This document shows positions 63,977 to 64,000 of a stretch of 64,000 nt of DNA, piece after piece. The notes beneath the pieces were generated by a model. The model was not told where the DNA came from. It saw nothing but the letters and a program-made list of their open reading frames with translations, and made no database searches. Both the position numbers and the translations under genes were made by a program. Source of the stretch: Anaspis maculata (taxonomy: Eukaryota; Arthropoda; Insecta; Coleoptera; Scraptiidae). The DNA lies in NCBI GenBank assembly GCA_949128115.1, contig OX421962.1, positions 14,583,262-14,647,261 of the forward strand, given 5' to 3'. Within the stretch, counting starts at the first letter, position 1. Each line of letters starts with the position of its first letter.

Positions 63977-64000
63977 CCAACCTTATCACTCGAATACACG

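Overview
This window looks like a repeat-dominated stretch of an arthropod nuclear genome, most plausibly an insect. The evidence is spliced-gene signals, Ty3/gypsy, LINE, hAT and Tc1 elements of insect type, and no operons or bacterial signals. The transposable-element lineages and uncharacterised multi-copy proteins recall hemipterans, but the sequence does not fix the order or species. I found no complete ordinary host gene, rRNA gene, canonical tRNA gene or CRISPR array.

Two LTR retrotransposons are essentially intact. Element A (41777-47305, minus strand) has two 268-bp LTRs that I read as identical, a 4-bp target duplication, an arginine/serine-rich Gag and a full pol. Gag and pol lie in the same frame, separated by one TGA codon. 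Element C (59268-63976, plus strand) has 194/193-bp LTRs with two differences, a 5-bp target duplication and one continuous 1364-residue Gag-Pol. Around them lie decayed relatives: a deletion derivative of element A at 1-178, gypsy pol fragments near 0.5-0.9, 3-3.9, 12.7-13.7, 20 and 23.2-23.5 kb, and a larger ruined element B at 51.2-55.6 kb. Element B's reverse transcriptase is split by a 0.9-kb DNA transposon.

The second theme is DNA that folds back on itself. Large inverted-repeat (foldback) elements occupy 4075-8870, 7158-8217 (inside the previous one), 8906-10493, 16659-18307, 35176-36409 and 47741-49844. The last is interrupted by a 1557-bp Tc1-like transposon. Several elements or single arms begin with a CAGGGTG terminus. 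The largest foldback contains, in its non-repeated centre, an exon-like fragment of a tyrosine-recombinase-type protein flanked by plausible splice sites. A 1598-bp non-autonomous hAT element with a perfect 8-bp duplication lies at 26517-28114, and smaller MITE-like hairpins occur at several places.

Other pieces are a degraded LINE (36712-39581, minus), fragments of other LINEs and a LINE ORF1-type protein, a transposase-like pseudogene (20750-21770), a decayed uncharacterised protein with an internal 470-bp tandem duplication (24.2-25.2 kb), and two approximately 119-bp tandem arrays (14.3-15.4 and 56.6-57.0 kb) that share an AATATGGCGGC core. The least repetitive, more GC-rich stretches (12.0-12.6, 19.0-19.8, 40.7-41.5, 58.6-59.2 kb) are the best candidates for host regulatory or 5' gene sequence. 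One short candidate first coding exon sits at 19291-19332.

All homology statements come from reading translations and motifs by eye. No database search was possible.
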